Positions 1-9,810 of a stretch of DNA of 64,000 nucleotides are shown one piece after another. The position numbers and the translations under genes are program-made. Below the pieces are notes generated by a model that made no database searches, was not told the DNA's origin, and was given only the letters and a program-made list of their open reading frames with translations. The stretch spans positions 62,001-126,000 of the forward strand of contig NZ_JAHVAO010000002.1 of the NCBI RefSeq assembly GCF_019264345.1. Direction: 5' to 3'. The stretch is from Marinobacter arenosus. GTDB lineage: Bacteria > Pseudomonadota > Gammaproteobacteria > Pseudomonadales > Oleiphilaceae. Each line of letters begins with the position of its first letter. The stretch's first letter is position 1.

Positions 1-631
1 CATGGTCGCTCAAGTGAGTGTCGAGGCCGATCATGATGATGGACATGTCGGTTCCCTCGCGCTCGCTGCGTTGAATTTCCTTGTGCAGATCCGCTGACAG
101 GTATTCCCGGCTGGCGGCCTGCGTCAGTTCATCGGTGCGACGTAACGGCGCCAGCTGGCGGGTCTTGTACTCGCGCAGGAACACCAGCAAGCCCGAGAGC
201 AGGGTGGTGAGCATGAACGCGCTGATCATCTGGTGGCGGTCGGCCAGGCCGGTTGCCAGCGGGATTGCCAGCCCTGCCAGTGCCATAAAGACCACGCTGA
301 TGATAATGGCCAGGGGAGGTTTGGTCAGGGCAAAGGCCAGCAGGGGAATTGCGTAGAACCAGTGGCTGAGTGACCAGGGGCCGGTCCAGAAACTGGTCAG
401 CAGAAGCAGTAGGAGAACCACGAAAAACAGCTGTTGCATCTGGGGCCAGGGGCGTTGCTGGCGATTGGCGTGAAAGGTGCGTCCGCAGATCACGATGCCG
501 GCACCTGCGGCAGCGGTGGCGGACGTCAGGGGCTCTCCCAGCAGGGCGCAGAGTGCGGCGATGGCGATCAGGGCAGCGACGCCGGCCCGTGACAGTCTGC
601 TTAACAGAAATTTCTCGGCCAGTTGGGCCAT
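1..631 (-). CDS. membrane GGDEF-domain protein, N-terminal part (cut by window edge)
   Basis: The gene starts at an ATG at 631 with a good ribosome site (GGAAGGA, 4-5 bases upstream) and runs off the left edge after about 210 codons. The visible part has several hydrophobic helices, including FFVVLLLLLLLTSFW and LAIIISVVFMALAGLAIPL. It then enters the start of a GGDEF fold: RRTDELTQAASREYL matches the usual DxLTGLxNR entry motif, followed by SIIMIGLDTHL, the metal-binding strand position. GGDEF proteins make cyclic di-GMP, but the GG(D/E)EF signature lies outside the window, so activity cannot be judged. It is divergent from proA. The family call is fairly firm; enzymatic activity is unknown. 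Confidence 0.75.
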   Translation of the reverse strand, partial: MAQLAEKFLLSRLSRAGVAALIAIAALCALLGEPLTSATAAAGAGIVICGRTFHANRQQRPWPQMQQLFFVVLLLLLLTSFWTGPWSLSHWFYAIPLLAFALTKPPLAIIISVVFMALAGLAIPLATGLADRHQMISAFMLTTLLSGLLVFLREYKTRQLAPLRRTDELTQAASREYLSADLHKEIQRSEREGTDMSIIMIGLDTHLSDH

Positions 632-681
632 GGTGTCCTTCCTTTTCCGAAACTCCCTAAGTATGTGGCATACCGCAGCGC

Positions 682-687
682 TATAAT
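682..687 (+). promoter_or_regulatory. putative -10 element upstream of proA
   Basis: A perfect TATAAT lies about 85 bases before the proA start, in the 141-base gap between the divergent GGDEF gene and proA. No convincing -35 box is visible at the expected distance, so this is a suggestion only. Confidence 0.35.
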
Positions 688-772
688 ATCTGTTTGGGGT
701 GCGTACTTGAAACGGGAAAGGTAAAGTTAGCTGGTATTAATGAATTCTGCTTGAAAACACGAAGGTAAATGG

Positions 773-2026
773 ATGGATATTGCAGCTTACATGGCTGACG
801 TTGGAGTACAGGCCCGCGCGGCGGCAACGCACGTGGCGCGCTCAACCACGGCCGTGCGCAATCAGGCGCTGCTGGCAACGGCCCGGGCATTGGATGAGGC
901 CCGCGACGAACTGGCTACGGCCAACAGCAGGGACCTCGAAAACGGCCGCCAGAACGGACTGGACGTGGCCATGCTGGATCGGCTGGAGCTCACGCCGCAG
1001 CGTATCGATACGATGATTGAGGGCCTTCGCCAGGTGGCGTCGCTGCCGGATCCCATTGGCGCAATTACCGACATGACCTACCGCCCCTCGGGCATTCAGG
1101 TTGGCAAGATGCGGGTGCCCCTGGGCGTGATTGGCATCATCTACGAATCCCGTCCGAATGTGACCGTGGAGGCGGCGAGCCTGTGTCTGAAATCGGGCAA
1201 CGCGACCATCCTCCGCGGGGGCTCCGAATCCATTCATTCGAACCAGGCCATTGCGCGGTGCCTGGCCCAGGGCCTGTCCGAAGCCGGCCTGCCGGAGACC
1301 GCCGTTCAAGTGATCAACACCACGGATCGGGCTGCAGTCGGTGAGCTGATCACCATGCCGAAATACGTCGATGTGATCGTGCCCCGTGGTGGCAAAGGGT
1401 TGATCGAGCGCGTCAGCCGGGATGCTCGTGTCCCCGTGATCAAACACCTCGATGGCGTCTGCCATGTCTACATCGACAGCCACGCCGATCCGGAGAAGGC
1501 GTTGAACGTTGCGGTGAATGCCAAGACCCAGCGTTACGGTACCTGCAACACCATGGAAACCCTGCTGGTGGATTGCGAGATCGCCGAGGATATGCTGCCA
1601 CTGCTGGCCTCTGCTTTCTCGGACCGGGGAGTGGAGTTGCGTGGGTGCGACCAGACCCGGGCAATCATCGATGCCGGTGAAGCGACAGAGGCCGACTGGG
1701 AGGCCGAATACCTGGGCCCGATTCTGGCACTTCGCGTGGTTGATGGCCTGGACGGTGCCATCGAGCACATCAACCGCTACAGCTCCCAGCATACCGACAG
1801 CATCATCACCGAGAATTTCACCCGGGCCCGGCGGTTCATCACCGAAGTGGACTCGAGTTCGGTCATGGTCAACACCTCGACCCGTTTCGCGGACGGTTTC
1901 GAGTATGGCCTGGGCGCGGAAATCGGCATCTCCACCGACAAGATTCACGCCCGAGGACCGGTTGGCTTGGAAGGGCTCACGTCCCAGAAGTATGTGGTAT
2001 TCGGCGACGGCCACATTCGGACCTGA
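773..2026 (+). CDS. proA: gamma-glutamyl phosphate reductase
   Basis: Second step of proline synthesis: NADPH-dependent reduction of gamma-glutamyl phosphate to glutamate-5-semialdehyde in the cytosol. The 417-residue length is normal for ProA. The catalytic cysteine is in [15 protein letters not shown] (about residue 258), and the nucleotide-binding part includes [23 protein letters not shown] ribosome site sits just before the ATG. proB is not adjacent. The stop overlaps the nadD start (TGATG), so the two are probably translated from one message. This linkage of proA to nadD is common in gammaproteobacteria. Confidence 0.97.
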   Translation: MDIAAYMADVGVQARAAATHVARSTTAVRNQALLATARALDEARDELATANSRDLENGRQNGLDVAMLDRLELTPQRIDTMIEGLRQVASLPDPIGAITDMTYRPSGIQVGKMRVPLGVIGIIYESRPNVTVEAASLCLKSGNATILRGGSESIHSNQAIARCLAQGLSEAGLPETAVQVINTTDRAAVGELITMPKYVDVIVPRGGKGLIERVSRDARVPVIKHLDGVCHVYIDSHADPEKALNVAVNAKTQRYGTCNTMETLLVDCEIAEDMLPLLASAFSDRGVELRGCDQTRAIIDAGEATEADWEAEYLGPILALRVVDGLDGAIEHINRYSSQHTDSIITENFTRARRFITEVDSSSVMVNTSTRFADGFEYGLGAEIGISTDKIHARGPVGLEGLTSQKYVVFGDGHIRT

Positions 2027-2682
2027 TGCCAATGCACGTGATTTACGGCGGCACCTTCGATCCGATCCATCACGGCCACCTTCGGCTGGCGCTGGAACTG
2101 AGTGACCGGCTGAGTGTGGATCAGGTCAATCTGGTGCCCTGTCACATACCGCCCCATCGAGGCGATACTGGCGCGACGTCCGAGCAGCGATGGAAACTGT
2201 TGGAGTTGGCCGTGGCCGGGGAGCCTCAGCTTCGGGTGGATGACCGCGAACTCCGGCGGGCAGGGGCGTCCTACACCGCGGATACCCTGAGGCAGCTGCG
2301 TCAGGAGCTCGGCCCCGACGAGCCGCTTGCCATGGTGGTGGGTACGGATGCCTTTGCCGGTTTCGATCGCTGGCAGCAGTGGCAGCAGATTCCCGACCTC
2401 GCCCACATCGTTGTGGTCCGTCGGCCCGGCCCCGGGCTGGATCCGGACGGTGAGCCGGCGCGCATGCTGGCGAAGCGCGCGGTACGGGACGTCAGGTTGC
2501 TGCACAACCAGCCAGGCGGCCTGATGCTGGAGCTGGATCCGCCGCTTCTGGATATCTCGGCCACCGGCATCCGGGAACGGATTGGTGACGGCCGGTCTCC
2601 CCGTTATCTGGTTCCGGATTCGGTGTGGCAGGAGATTCGTCGCCAGGGGCTCTATGGTGCGTGCCCCGGCGGGAACTTTTAG
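2026..2682 (+). CDS. nadD: nicotinate-nucleotide adenylyltransferase
   Basis: Transfers AMP from ATP to nicotinate mononucleotide, giving deamido-NAD in NAD synthesis. The N-terminal [15 protein letters not shown] carries the GxFxPxHxGH motif of nucleotidyltransferases, and the C-terminal [10 protein letters not shown] is the SxTxxR signature. The 218-residue length is normal. The start codon overlaps the proA stop. A second in-frame ATG two codons downstream (MHVIYGG) could equally be used. It is followed by rsfS, as in most relatives. Confidence 0.96.
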   Translation: MPMHVIYGGTFDPIHHGHLRLALELSDRLSVDQVNLVPCHIPPHRGDTGATSEQRWKLLELAVAGEPQLRVDDRELRRAGASYTADTLRQLRQELGPDEPLAMVVGTDAFAGFDRWQQWQQIPDLAHIVVVRRPGPGLDPDGEPARMLAKRAVRDVRLLHNQPGGLMLELDPPLLDISATGIRERIGDGRSPRYLVPDSVWQEIRRQGLYGACPGGNF

Positions 2683-2752
2683 TGCTACAATCGCGTCTGA
2701 ATATGACTTTTCGGGCGGCCATATCGGTCGACGCCCGTCCTACAGGGTGATT

Positions 2753-3103
2753 ATGCAGGCAGAACAACTGAAAGATCTGGTAGTTAACGCGCTTGAAGAT
2801 GTGAAAGCACAGGACATCAGCGTCATTGATGTCCGTGACCGTACCAGTGTCACCGACTTCATGGTTCTGGCATCCGGAACGTCCAACCGTCATGTGAAGT
2901 CACTTGCCGACTCCGTCGTGTCCGAAGCCAAGGATGAGGGCGTACGCGCCAGCAACGTTGAGGGCGGTACCGCCAGCGACTGGATCCTGGTAGACCTCGG
3001 CGACGTGGTTGTACACGTCATGATGCCCGCCACCCGGGAATTCTACGATCTGGAGCGCTTCTGGCGGGATGCCCCGGATCTTGGTGTTGCAGGCAGCGAA
3101 TAA
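2753..3103 (+). CDS. rsfS: ribosomal silencing factor RsfS
   Basis: RsfS (Iojap/DUF143 family) binds L14 on the large subunit and blocks subunit joining when nutrients are short. The ATG at 2753 begins [16 protein letters not shown], the usual start of the family, and gives 116 residues; longer readings would run into nadD. Family hallmarks are the [22 protein letters not shown] block and the C-terminal [10 protein letters not shown]. It sits between nadD and rlmH, separated from rlmH by two bases, the standard neighbourhood. Confidence 0.95.
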   Translation: MQAEQLKDLVVNALEDVKAQDISVIDVRDRTSVTDFMVLASGTSNRHVKSLADSVVSEAKDEGVRASNVEGGTASDWILVDLGDVVVHVMMPATREFYDLERFWRDAPDLGVAGSE

Positions 3104-3105
3104 TC

Positions 3106-3576
3106 ATGCGGTTACGTCTGATCTGCGTGGGGCAGAAGATGCCCGACTGGGTCAGTGCGGGGTATAACGATTACGCACGCCGGATGCCGCCAGAGCTGCC
3201 CCTGGAGCTGGTCGAGATTCCCATGGCACACCGGGGCAAGAATCCGGATATTCCCAGACTGATGCAACGCGAGAGTGAAGCCCTGCTTGCTGCTGCCGGC
3301 TCGAAAGACCGGGTCATAGCGCTGGAAGTGGGCGGTCGGCCGTGGTCGACCGAGAAACTCGCCAGCCAGTTGGAGAACTGGCAGCAGGATGGTCGCGACG
3401 TCAGTTTCTTTGTCGGCGGTCCAGACGGTTTGGCTGAGGGCTGTCGTCAGCGGGCGGACCAGCAGTGGTCCCTGTCGCCGCTGACCCTGCCTCATCCGCT
3501 GGTTCGTATTGTGCTGGCCGAGCAGCTTTACCGGGCCTGGTCGATCACCCGAAACCACCCATACCACCGGGCTTAG
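3106..3576 (+). CDS. rlmH: 23S rRNA (pseudouridine1915-N3)-methyltransferase
   Basis: SPOUT-class methyltransferase that modifies pseudouridine 1915 in helix 69 of 23S rRNA on assembled 70S ribosomes. The 156-residue size fits. The knotted C-terminal half shows [13 protein letters not shown] (SAM-binding loop) and [18 protein letters not shown], ending in HPYHRA, the near-invariant terminus of the family. It starts two bases after rsfS and precedes mrdA. Confidence 0.97.
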   Translation: MRLRLICVGQKMPDWVSAGYNDYARRMPPELPLELVEIPMAHRGKNPDIPRLMQRESEALLAAAGSKDRVIALEVGGRPWSTEKLASQLENWQQDGRDVSFFVGGPDGLAEGCRQRADQQWSLSPLTLPHPLVRIVLAEQLYRAWSITRNHPYHRA

Positions 3577-3585
3577 GAAAACGTC

Positions 3586-5481
3586 ATGCCGTGGGGTGAA
3601 TTCAAGGACACTGCTGCCGAGCGCCGATTGTTCCAGAGCCGGGCCATGGTGATGCTGGTCTTCGTTGTGATATTGATCGGCGGACTGCTCGTGCGCATGT
3701 ATCAGCTCCAGGTTATCGAGCATGAGGTCTACACCACCCTTTCGGACAAGAACCGCGTCCAGGTACAGTCCGTGCCGCCTCCCCGGGGCCTCGTCTACGA
3801 CCGCAACCGAATTCTGCTGGCCGAAAATCGCCCCGTGTTCAGCGTCACGCTGGTGCCTGAGCGGGTCGACGGCATGGATCAGACCCTGTCCCAGCTTGGC
3901 GGCATTCTCGACGTCTCGGAAGAGGACCTGGAACGCTTCGAGCGTCGTTTGCAGGAGCCGAGGCGGCCATTCCAGGAAATCCCCCTTCGCTACGACCTCA
4001 ACGAACAGGAAATGGCGCGGCTCGCCGTCCACCGGCATGAGTTGCCCGGCGTCGAGGTGAAGGCTGAACTGGTCCGGTACTACCCCCACAGTGAACTGAC
4101 GGCCCACGCGCTCGGCTTTGTCGGCCGTATCAACCGGGATGAGCTACAGCGCATTGATCCGGTCAACTACGCGGGTACCAACTACATTGGTAAATCCGGC
4201 ATCGAACGCTTCTATGAAGATCTGTTGCACGGTGAGGTCGGTTACCAGCACGTGGAGACCAACGCCCGGGGCCGGACCCTGCGGGTGCTGGAGCGGGAAA
4301 ATCCGATTCCCGGGGAAGACCTTCAACTGCACCTCGATCTCCGGCTTCAGAAGCGGGCGCACGAGCTGCTGGACGGGCGGCGCGGGGCCATCGTCGCCAT
4401 TGAGCCGGCGACCGGCGGGATTCTCGCGCTGGCGAGCGTCCCCGGGTTCGATGCCAACAAGTTCGTGACCGGCATCAGCGTCAAGGATTACCGCGAGCTG
4501 AGTGAGAGCCGTGACAAGCCATTGTTCAACCGGGCCCTTCGCGGCCAGTACCCGCCCGGTTCCACCATGAAGCCGATGCTGGCGATTGCCGCCCTGGACA
4601 GTGGCGCGACCACTCGTGATTACACCATCTGGGACCCGGGCTACTTCCGGCTTAACGACTCGGGCCGCCGTTATCGGGACTGGAAGCGGGGCGGTCACGG
4701 CTGGGTTGACCTGATGGACGCCATGGCCGAGTCCTGTGATGTCTACTTCTACGAAATTGCCGTGAAGATGGGCGTGGATACCATGTATAGCTATCTCTCC
4801 CGCTTCGGGTTCGGCGAGGACGCCGCTCTTGACGTGTCTGGCGCCCTCAGTGGATTGCTGCCATCGAGGGAATGGAAGCGCGCCATGCGCAGTGAGCCCT
4901 GGTACCCGGGGGATTCGGTGAACCTTGGGATTGGCCAGGGCTTCATGCTGGCAACGCCGCTCCAGCTGGCGACGGCGACCTCGCTGATTGCCAATCGCGG
5001 GACCTGGGCGGAACCCCGGTTGTTGAAGGAAATCGAGGGCGATACACCGGTCTCGGATTACCTGCCTGACGGTACCCATGAGCCGCTGAAGCTCAAGAAC
5101 CCGGGGGACTGGGAGTACGTCGTCGGGACCATGGCCGAGGTCATGCACGGTCGGCGGGGGACGGCACGCCGCGCGGGTGACGATGCGCCCTACCGCATGG
5201 CGGGCAAGACGGGTACCGCCCAGGTGTTCAGCCTCGCTGAAGACGAGGAGTACGATGCGGAGGAAATCCGGGAGCGGCTTCGCGACCACGCCTTGTTCAT
5301 CGGTTTCGCCCCGGTTGATAACCCCAAGATTGCGGTCGCGGTGATCGTCGAGAATGGCGGTGGCGGCAGCAGTACCGCGGCTCCGGTCGCCCGTGACCTG
5401 TTTGATGCCTGGCTGCTCGAATTCCCCGCCAGTGAAGACGGAGCGCTGGTGGGCAGTGTGGACGCCGGAGGGGAAGAGTAA
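3586..5481 (+). CDS. mrdA: penicillin-binding protein 2, elongation-specific transpeptidase
   Basis: Class B PBP that cross-links peptidoglycan in the elongasome with RodA. The 631-residue protein has one N-terminal membrane anchor (about residues 20-40: VMLVFVVILIGGLLVRM), a pedestal region, and a transpeptidase domain. The active-site serine is in PPGSTMKP (about S326, K329), the SxN-type motif is ESCDVYFYE, and the third motif is KTGTAQ (about K541). The last bases overlap rodA (TAATG), implying coupled synthesis of the two partners. Confidence 0.97.
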   Translation: MPWGEFKDTAAERRLFQSRAMVMLVFVVILIGGLLVRMYQLQVIEHEVYTTLSDKNRVQVQSVPPPRGLVYDRNRILLAENRPVFSVTLVPERVDGMDQTLSQLGGILDVSEEDLERFERRLQEPRRPFQEIPLRYDLNEQEMARLAVHRHELPGVEVKAELVRYYPHSELTAHALGFVGRINRDELQRIDPVNYAGTNYIGKSGIERFYEDLLHGEVGYQHVETNARGRTLRVLERENPIPGEDLQLHLDLRLQKRAHELLDGRRGAIVAIEPATGGILALASVPGFDANKFVTGISVKDYRELSESRDKPLFNRALRGQYPPGSTMKPMLAIAALDSGATTRDYTIWDPGYFRLNDSGRRYRDWKRGGHGWVDLMDAMAESCDVYFYEIAVKMGVDTMYSYLSRFGFGEDAALDVSGALSGLLPSREWKRAMRSEPWYPGDSVNLGIGQGFMLATPLQLATATSLIANRGTWAEPRLLKEIEGDTPVSDYLPDGTHEPLKLKNPGDWEYVVGTMAEVMHGRRGTARRAGDDAPYRMAGKTGTAQVFSLAEDEEYDAEEIRERLRDHALFIGFAPVDNPKIAVAVIVENGGGGSSTAAPVARDLFDAWLLEFPASEDGALVGSVDAGGEE

Positions 5482-6623
5482 TGGCGCTGAATGATTTTGT
5501 GGATTCGACAGCGGCCAATCCCCTCGGTCGTCCCCGGGGCATCTGGTCCGCCTTACACCTGGATCCCATCCTGCTGTTTCTTTTGCTGATTCTGGTTTCT
5601 GGCGGCCTCTTCGTCCTGTACAGCGGGGCGGATCGGAACATTGACGTGGTCAAGGCACAGGGCATCCGGCTTGGCGTGGCCTTTGTGGTGATGCTGGTGT
5701 TTGCCCAGCTCGATCCATCCGTGTTCCGGCGCTGGGCGCCGTGGCTCTATGGTGCGGGCATTGCTGCCCTGTTGGCGGTACTGCTGGTTGGTGTGGGCGC
5801 CAAGGGGGCCCAGCGTTGGCTGGCGATTCCCGGGCTGCCGCGTTTCCAGCCCTCAGAGTTGATGAAGCTGGTGGTCCCGATGATGGCGGCCTGGTATCTG
5901 TCGCGTCATTTCCTGCCACCCCGTTTCCGCCATGTGATGGTTGGGCTCGCTATTGTGCTGGTGCCCATGATGATGATTATTCAGCAGCCGGACCTGGGAA
6001 CCTCGCTGCTGGTCGGCATGGCGGGGATTTTTGTGGTCTTCTTCGCCGGCATCAGTTGGAAGCTGATCAGCGCCTTTGTGGCGCTGGTGTCGGTGTCGGC
6101 GCCCATGATGTGGTTTTTTGTCATGCGCGACTACCAGAAACAGCGGGTCCTGACGCTTCTTGATCCTCAGAGCGATCCGCTGGGGGCAGGCTGGAACATT
6201 ATTCAGTCCAAGACCGCCATCGGCTCGGGTGGCCTTGAAGGGAAAGGGTGGCTGCAGGGAACCCAGTCCCATCTGGAGTTCCTGCCCGAAAGCCATACCG
6301 ATTTCATTGTGGCGGTGCTGGCGGAAGAGTTTGGCTTCGTCGGCATGTTGGCGCTCATGACCGTGTACTTCCTGATTATCCTGCGCTGCCTGTACATTGC
6401 GGTGACGGCCCAGGATTCGTTCAGTCGCTTGCTGGCGGGTGCCCTGACCATGACGTTCTTCATCTACATCTTCGTGAATGTCGGCATGGTCAGCGGATTG
6501 CTGCCGGTGGTTGGTGTGCCTCTGCCGCTGATCAGTTATGGTGGCACCTCCGGTGTGACGCTGATGGCCGCTTTTGGCGTGCTGATGTCCATCCACACCC
6601 ATCGCCGAATGATCAGCGCCTGA
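5481..6623 (+). CDS. rodA: rod-shape-determining peptidoglycan glycosyltransferase RodA
   Basis: SEDS-family polymerase that makes glycan strands from lipid II in partnership with PBP2. The 380 residues are mostly hydrophobic, with about ten membrane helices. SEDS landmarks include LAIPGLPRFQPSELMKL, FQQPDLGTSL-like sequence IQQPDLGTSLLVGMAG, the HTDFIVAVLAEEFGFVG loop, and VPLPLISYGGTSGVTLM near the end. The start overlaps the mrdA stop. This gene implies a rod-shaped cell. Confidence 0.97.
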   Translation: MALNDFVDSTAANPLGRPRGIWSALHLDPILLFLLLILVSGGLFVLYSGADRNIDVVKAQGIRLGVAFVVMLVFAQLDPSVFRRWAPWLYGAGIAALLAVLLVGVGAKGAQRWLAIPGLPRFQPSELMKLVVPMMAAWYLSRHFLPPRFRHVMVGLAIVLVPMMMIIQQPDLGTSLLVGMAGIFVVFFAGISWKLISAFVALVSVSAPMMWFFVMRDYQKQRVLTLLDPQSDPLGAGWNIIQSKTAIGSGGLEGKGWLQGTQSHLEFLPESHTDFIVAVLAEEFGFVGMLALMTVYFLIILRCLYIAVTAQDSFSRLLAGALTMTFFIYIFVNVGMVSGLLPVVGVPLPLISYGGTSGVTLMAAFGVLMSIHTHRRMISA

Positions 6624-6749
6624 CGCCCGCCCGCGAAAGGTGGAAAGTGGGTAATGGTGAATCCCGGTTATAACCCGTTACAATAAAGACATGGTCGCCA
6701 AAGCTTACCAGTGAATCCGGCGGCCGTCTTTCAAGAGGAATTCCGGACA

Positions 6750-7643
6750 GTGAACTTCAAGCCCTCGCTCTCATGGATATTGGCGGTGACCGCCGCGCTG
6801 GTGCTCGGCGGCTGTGCCTCCGCGCCGGAAACCGACCATTCCTCCCGCTACACAATTTCCCAGGATCGGGCACCTGCCGGGGATTTTGACGCCTCGGGGC
6901 TGTCCGATGCCCGGCCCGTGTACGAGAAACCCAGGCGGGCGGGGAACAAGTCCCCCTACACAGTGTGGGGCAAGCGGTATAGTGTGATGGGCAGTAATGA
7001 GGGCTACGTGGCGCGTGGCACTGCCAGTTGGTATGGCGAGAAGTTCCACGGTCACAAAACATCAAATGGCGAGACCTTCGACATGTACACGATGTCTGCC
7101 GCCCACAAATCTCTGCGGATACCCGGCTATGCGCGGGTAACCAACCTGGACAACGGACGTTCGGTCATCGTGAGGGTCAATGACCGGGGGCCCTTCCATG
7201 GTGATCGCCTGATCGATCTGTCCTACGCCGCGGCCAAGAAACTTGGCTATCAGTCCCGGGGTACCGCCCGGGTCGAAGTGGCGGCCATCACCGTCAAGCC
7301 GGACGGGTCCATGTTCCTGGCCGGCAAGCCGTTCGTGCCGGGTGAAACGGTCAGCTATCCTGAAAGCCGCGTAGCGGCTAGTGGGCAGATGGGGTCGGGC
7401 AACGAGGCACTGTTCGTCCAGCTTGGGTCTTTCAGTAGCCGTGATCCGGCGGAAGCGTTGCTCGGCCGGGCCCGGGCCGTGCTTGAGAACCCCATGCGCG
7501 TCCGGGCTATCGACACCGCATCCGGTCGTTTTCATCGGGTACAGGTTGGCCCGTTCACCGATGAGAGCAGTGCCCGACGAACCCAGAGCCTGCTTGAGGC
7601 AAGGGGATTTTCCCAGTCAATTCTGTTGACCGACTCGCATTGA
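6750..7643 (+). CDS. rlpA: RlpA septal-ring lytic transglycosylase lipoprotein
   Basis: Outer-membrane lipoprotein that cleaves denuded (stem-peptide-free) glycan strands during cell separation. The GTG at 6750 is chosen because it follows GAGGAA and places a signal peptide directly before the lipobox LGGC. A double-psi beta-barrel catalytic domain follows, with TASWYGEKFHGHKTSNGE and VNDRGPF carrying the catalytic aspartate. A C-terminal SPOR domain (FVQLGSFSSRDPAEA to the end) binds denuded glycan. The length is about 297 residues. It lies in the mrdA-rodA-dacA cluster, as in Pseudomonas. Confidence 0.93.
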   Translation: MNFKPSLSWILAVTAALVLGGCASAPETDHSSRYTISQDRAPAGDFDASGLSDARPVYEKPRRAGNKSPYTVWGKRYSVMGSNEGYVARGTASWYGEKFHGHKTSNGETFDMYTMSAAHKSLRIPGYARVTNLDNGRSVIVRVNDRGPFHGDRLIDLSYAAAKKLGYQSRGTARVEVAAITVKPDGSMFLAGKPFVPGETVSYPESRVAASGQMGSGNEALFVQLGSFSSRDPAEALLGRARAVLENPMRVRAIDTASGRFHRVQVGPFTDESSARRTQSLLEARGFSQSILLTDSH

Positions 7644-7677
7644 ATACCAATTAAAAAAGACACACACCTAACGACGA

Positions 7678-8853
7678 ATGAATGAACCCATGGCCTTAAA
7701 ATCCTTGTTTCGCTCCTTTTCGATCATTGTTGTCCTGGCCCTGACGCTGGTAGGCAAAACCACCGCGCAGTCAGTGCTGATACCTTCGCCGCCGCAGATC
7801 GCCGGCACCTCCTACGTGCTGATGGATCCGAAGAGCGGACGAATCATCATGGAGGAGAACAGTCACGAACGCCTTCCGCCGGCGAGCCTGACCAAAATGA
7901 TGACGGCCTATATCGTCGAGCGCGAGCTGGATGAGGGGCGCATCGCCATGTCCGACATGGTGCCGATCAGCGTTCGCGCCTGGAAAACCGAGGGCTCACG
8001 CACGTTCGTCCGGGAAGGTACCAGTGTACCGGTCGAGACCTTGCTGAAAGGGGTGATCATCCAGTCCGGCAATGACGCGTCGGTGGCGCTGGCTGAGTTT
8101 GTGGCGGGGAGCGAAGGCGCCTTTGTCGACATCATGAATCAGCAGGCGCAGATACTGGGCATGAAGGACACCAACTTCGAGAACGCCACCGGCCTGCCAT
8201 CGCCTGAACACCGTTCCACGGCGTATGACCTCGCGATCCTGGCTCGGGCAATCATCAACGATTACCCGGATAATTACCCGATCTACGCCGAAAAGCACTT
8301 TACCTACAACAACATCCGGCAGCCGAACCGAAACAGCCTGTTGTGGCGTGACGACAGCGTGGACGGTCTGAAAACGGGCCACACCGAAGAGGCAGGATAC
8401 TGCCTGGTGGCGTCGGCCAAGCGCAACGATACCCGGTTCATTGCCGTCGTGATGGGAACCAGCAGCTCCGAATCGCGCTCCCAGGAAGTGCAGAAGATGC
8501 TGAACTATGGCTTCCGCTACTATGAGAGTGAGCGCCTGTTCAGGACGGGCCAGGAGCTGATGGAAGCCCGGGTCTGGGGTGGACAGTCTGACCAGCTGTC
8601 CGTCGGCCTGACCGAGGATGTCTACGTCACCATTCCCAGAGGCTCCCGCAATGATCTGGAATCCACGGTAGACCTTGATTCCGTCATAAAAGCGCCCATT
8701 AAAGTGGGAGACGAGCTGGGTCGGGTCAAAGTGACCCTGAACGGGGACGTGCTGGTGGATCAGCCGGTACTGGCGCTGACAGAGGTGCCCGAGGGTGGAT
8801 TCTTCAAGCGTATCTGGGATGCCATCAAGCTCTTTTTCTTCCAACTGTTCTGA
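7678..8853 (+). CDS. dacA: D-alanyl-D-alanine carboxypeptidase (PBP5/6 type)
   Basis: Removes the terminal D-alanine from peptidoglycan pentapeptides in the periplasm. An N-terminal signal sequence is followed by the penicillin-binding motifs PPASLTKMM (serine near residue 70), QSGNDASVAL (SGN) and DGLKTGHTEEAG (KTG). A C-terminal beta domain ends in an amphipathic helix, GFFKRIWDAIKLFFFQLF, of the type that anchors PBP5 to the inner membrane. The start could be the ATG at 7678 or 7690. It is followed by ybeD and lipB. Confidence 0.95.
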   Translation: MNEPMALKSLFRSFSIIVVLALTLVGKTTAQSVLIPSPPQIAGTSYVLMDPKSGRIIMEENSHERLPPASLTKMMTAYIVERELDEGRIAMSDMVPISVRAWKTEGSRTFVREGTSVPVETLLKGVIIQSGNDASVALAEFVAGSEGAFVDIMNQQAQILGMKDTNFENATGLPSPEHRSTAYDLAILARAIINDYPDNYPIYAEKHFTYNNIRQPNRNSLLWRDDSVDGLKTGHTEEAGYCLVASAKRNDTRFIAVVMGTSSSESRSQEVQKMLNYGFRYYESERLFRTGQELMEARVWGGQSDQLSVGLTEDVYVTIPRGSRNDLESTVDLDSVIKAPIKVGDELGRVKVTLNGDVLVDQPVLALTEVPEGGFFKRIWDAIKLFFFQLF

Positions 8854-8893
8854 GTAAGGGCGCCTGAGTGAAGTGTCCGGGAGTATTAACGGT

Positions 8894-9163
8894 ATGAGTG
8901 AGCCGAAAGCACCAAAAATCGAATTCCCCTGTGACTACGTCATCAAGGTCATCGGCAACTCGGCCCCGGACTTCACCGATTTTGTGGTTGAGGTCGTTGA
9001 GCAGCATGCCCCGGGCATCACCGAGGCGGACATCTCGGTCAATGAGAGCAGCAAAGGCAGGTTTTCGTCGGTCCAGCTCACTATCGTGGCCACCGGCGAA
9101 GCCCAGCTTAAAGCGCTGTTTGAAGAACTGAAGGCCAGTGGCCGGGTTCACATGGTGTTGTGA
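8894..9163 (+). CDS. ybeD: YbeD-like DUF493 protein
   Basis: Small cytosolic protein of the DUF493 family with an ACT-like fold. Its exact role is not established, although it is nearly always next to lipB. The ATG at 8894 gives 89 residues, begins [20 protein letters not shown] and has GGGAG-like purines (GGGAG) upstream. The family-typical ending is [15 protein letters not shown] at 8873 would add seven residues. Its stop overlaps the lipB start (GTGA). Confidence 0.88.
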   Translation: MSEPKAPKIEFPCDYVIKVIGNSAPDFTDFVVEVVEQHAPGITEADISVNESSKGRFSSVQLTIVATGEAQLKALFEELKASGRVHMVL

Positions 9164-9807
9164 CCGGAATGACCGATCTGATCGTCCGCTCATTGGGCCA
9201 GCAACCGTACACGGAAACCTGGGAAGCGATGAAGTCCTTCACCGCGGAACGGGATGATGCGGTGACCGACGAACTCTGGTGTCTGGAGCATCCCCGGGTT
9301 TACACCCAGGGCCAGGCCGGGAAGGCCGAACATATCCTGGCGCCAGGCGATATTCCCGTGATCCAGGTGGATCGGGGAGGCCAGGTTACCTACCACGGGC
9401 CGGGACAACTGGTGGTCTACCTGTTGATCGACCTGAGCCGACGCAAATTTGGTGTGCGAGCCCTGGTGGATCAGATCGAGCAGGGGATCGTTCGCACGTT
9501 GGCCGAACTGGATATTAATGCCGCCCCGCGACCTGACGCGCCGGGCGTCTATGTTGGTGAGTCCAAGATTGCCTCGTTGGGCCTTCGGGTCCGGCGGGGC
9601 TGTTCCTTCCACGGACTTGCCCTGAATGTTGCCATGGACATGGAACCCTTCCGTCGCATCAACCCCTGCGGTTATGCGGGCATGCCCATGAGCCAGGTAT
9701 CCGACTTCGCCCCGGGCGCGACTGTCAGTGATCTGGAAGCGCGACTGGTCGCGCAACTGGTCGCCGGCCTCGGAGCTTCTGCGGTTGATTACCGGCAGGG
9801 CTGGTAA
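9160..9807 (+). CDS. lipB: octanoyl-[acyl-carrier-protein] protein N-octanoyltransferase
   Basis: Moves octanoyl groups from ACP to the lipoyl domains of 2-oxoacid dehydrogenases and GcvH; LipA then inserts the sulfurs. The motif [16 protein letters not shown] and the catalytic pair, lysine in GESKIASLG (about K136) and cysteine in NPCGYAGM (about C170), are present. The GTG start overlaps the ybeD stop; an ATG three codons later is an alternative. Unlike in Enterobacteriaceae and Pseudomonas, lipA is not next door but about 31 kb away at 40553-41602. Confidence 0.96.
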   Translation: MTGMTDLIVRSLGQQPYTETWEAMKSFTAERDDAVTDELWCLEHPRVYTQGQAGKAEHILAPGDIPVIQVDRGGQVTYHGPGQLVVYLLIDLSRRKFGVRALVDQIEQGIVRTLAELDINAAPRPDAPGVYVGESKIASLGLRVRRGCSFHGLALNVAMDMEPFRRINPCGYAGMPMSQVSDFAPGATVSDLEARLVAQLVAGLGASAVDYRQGW

Positions 9808-9810
9808 GCG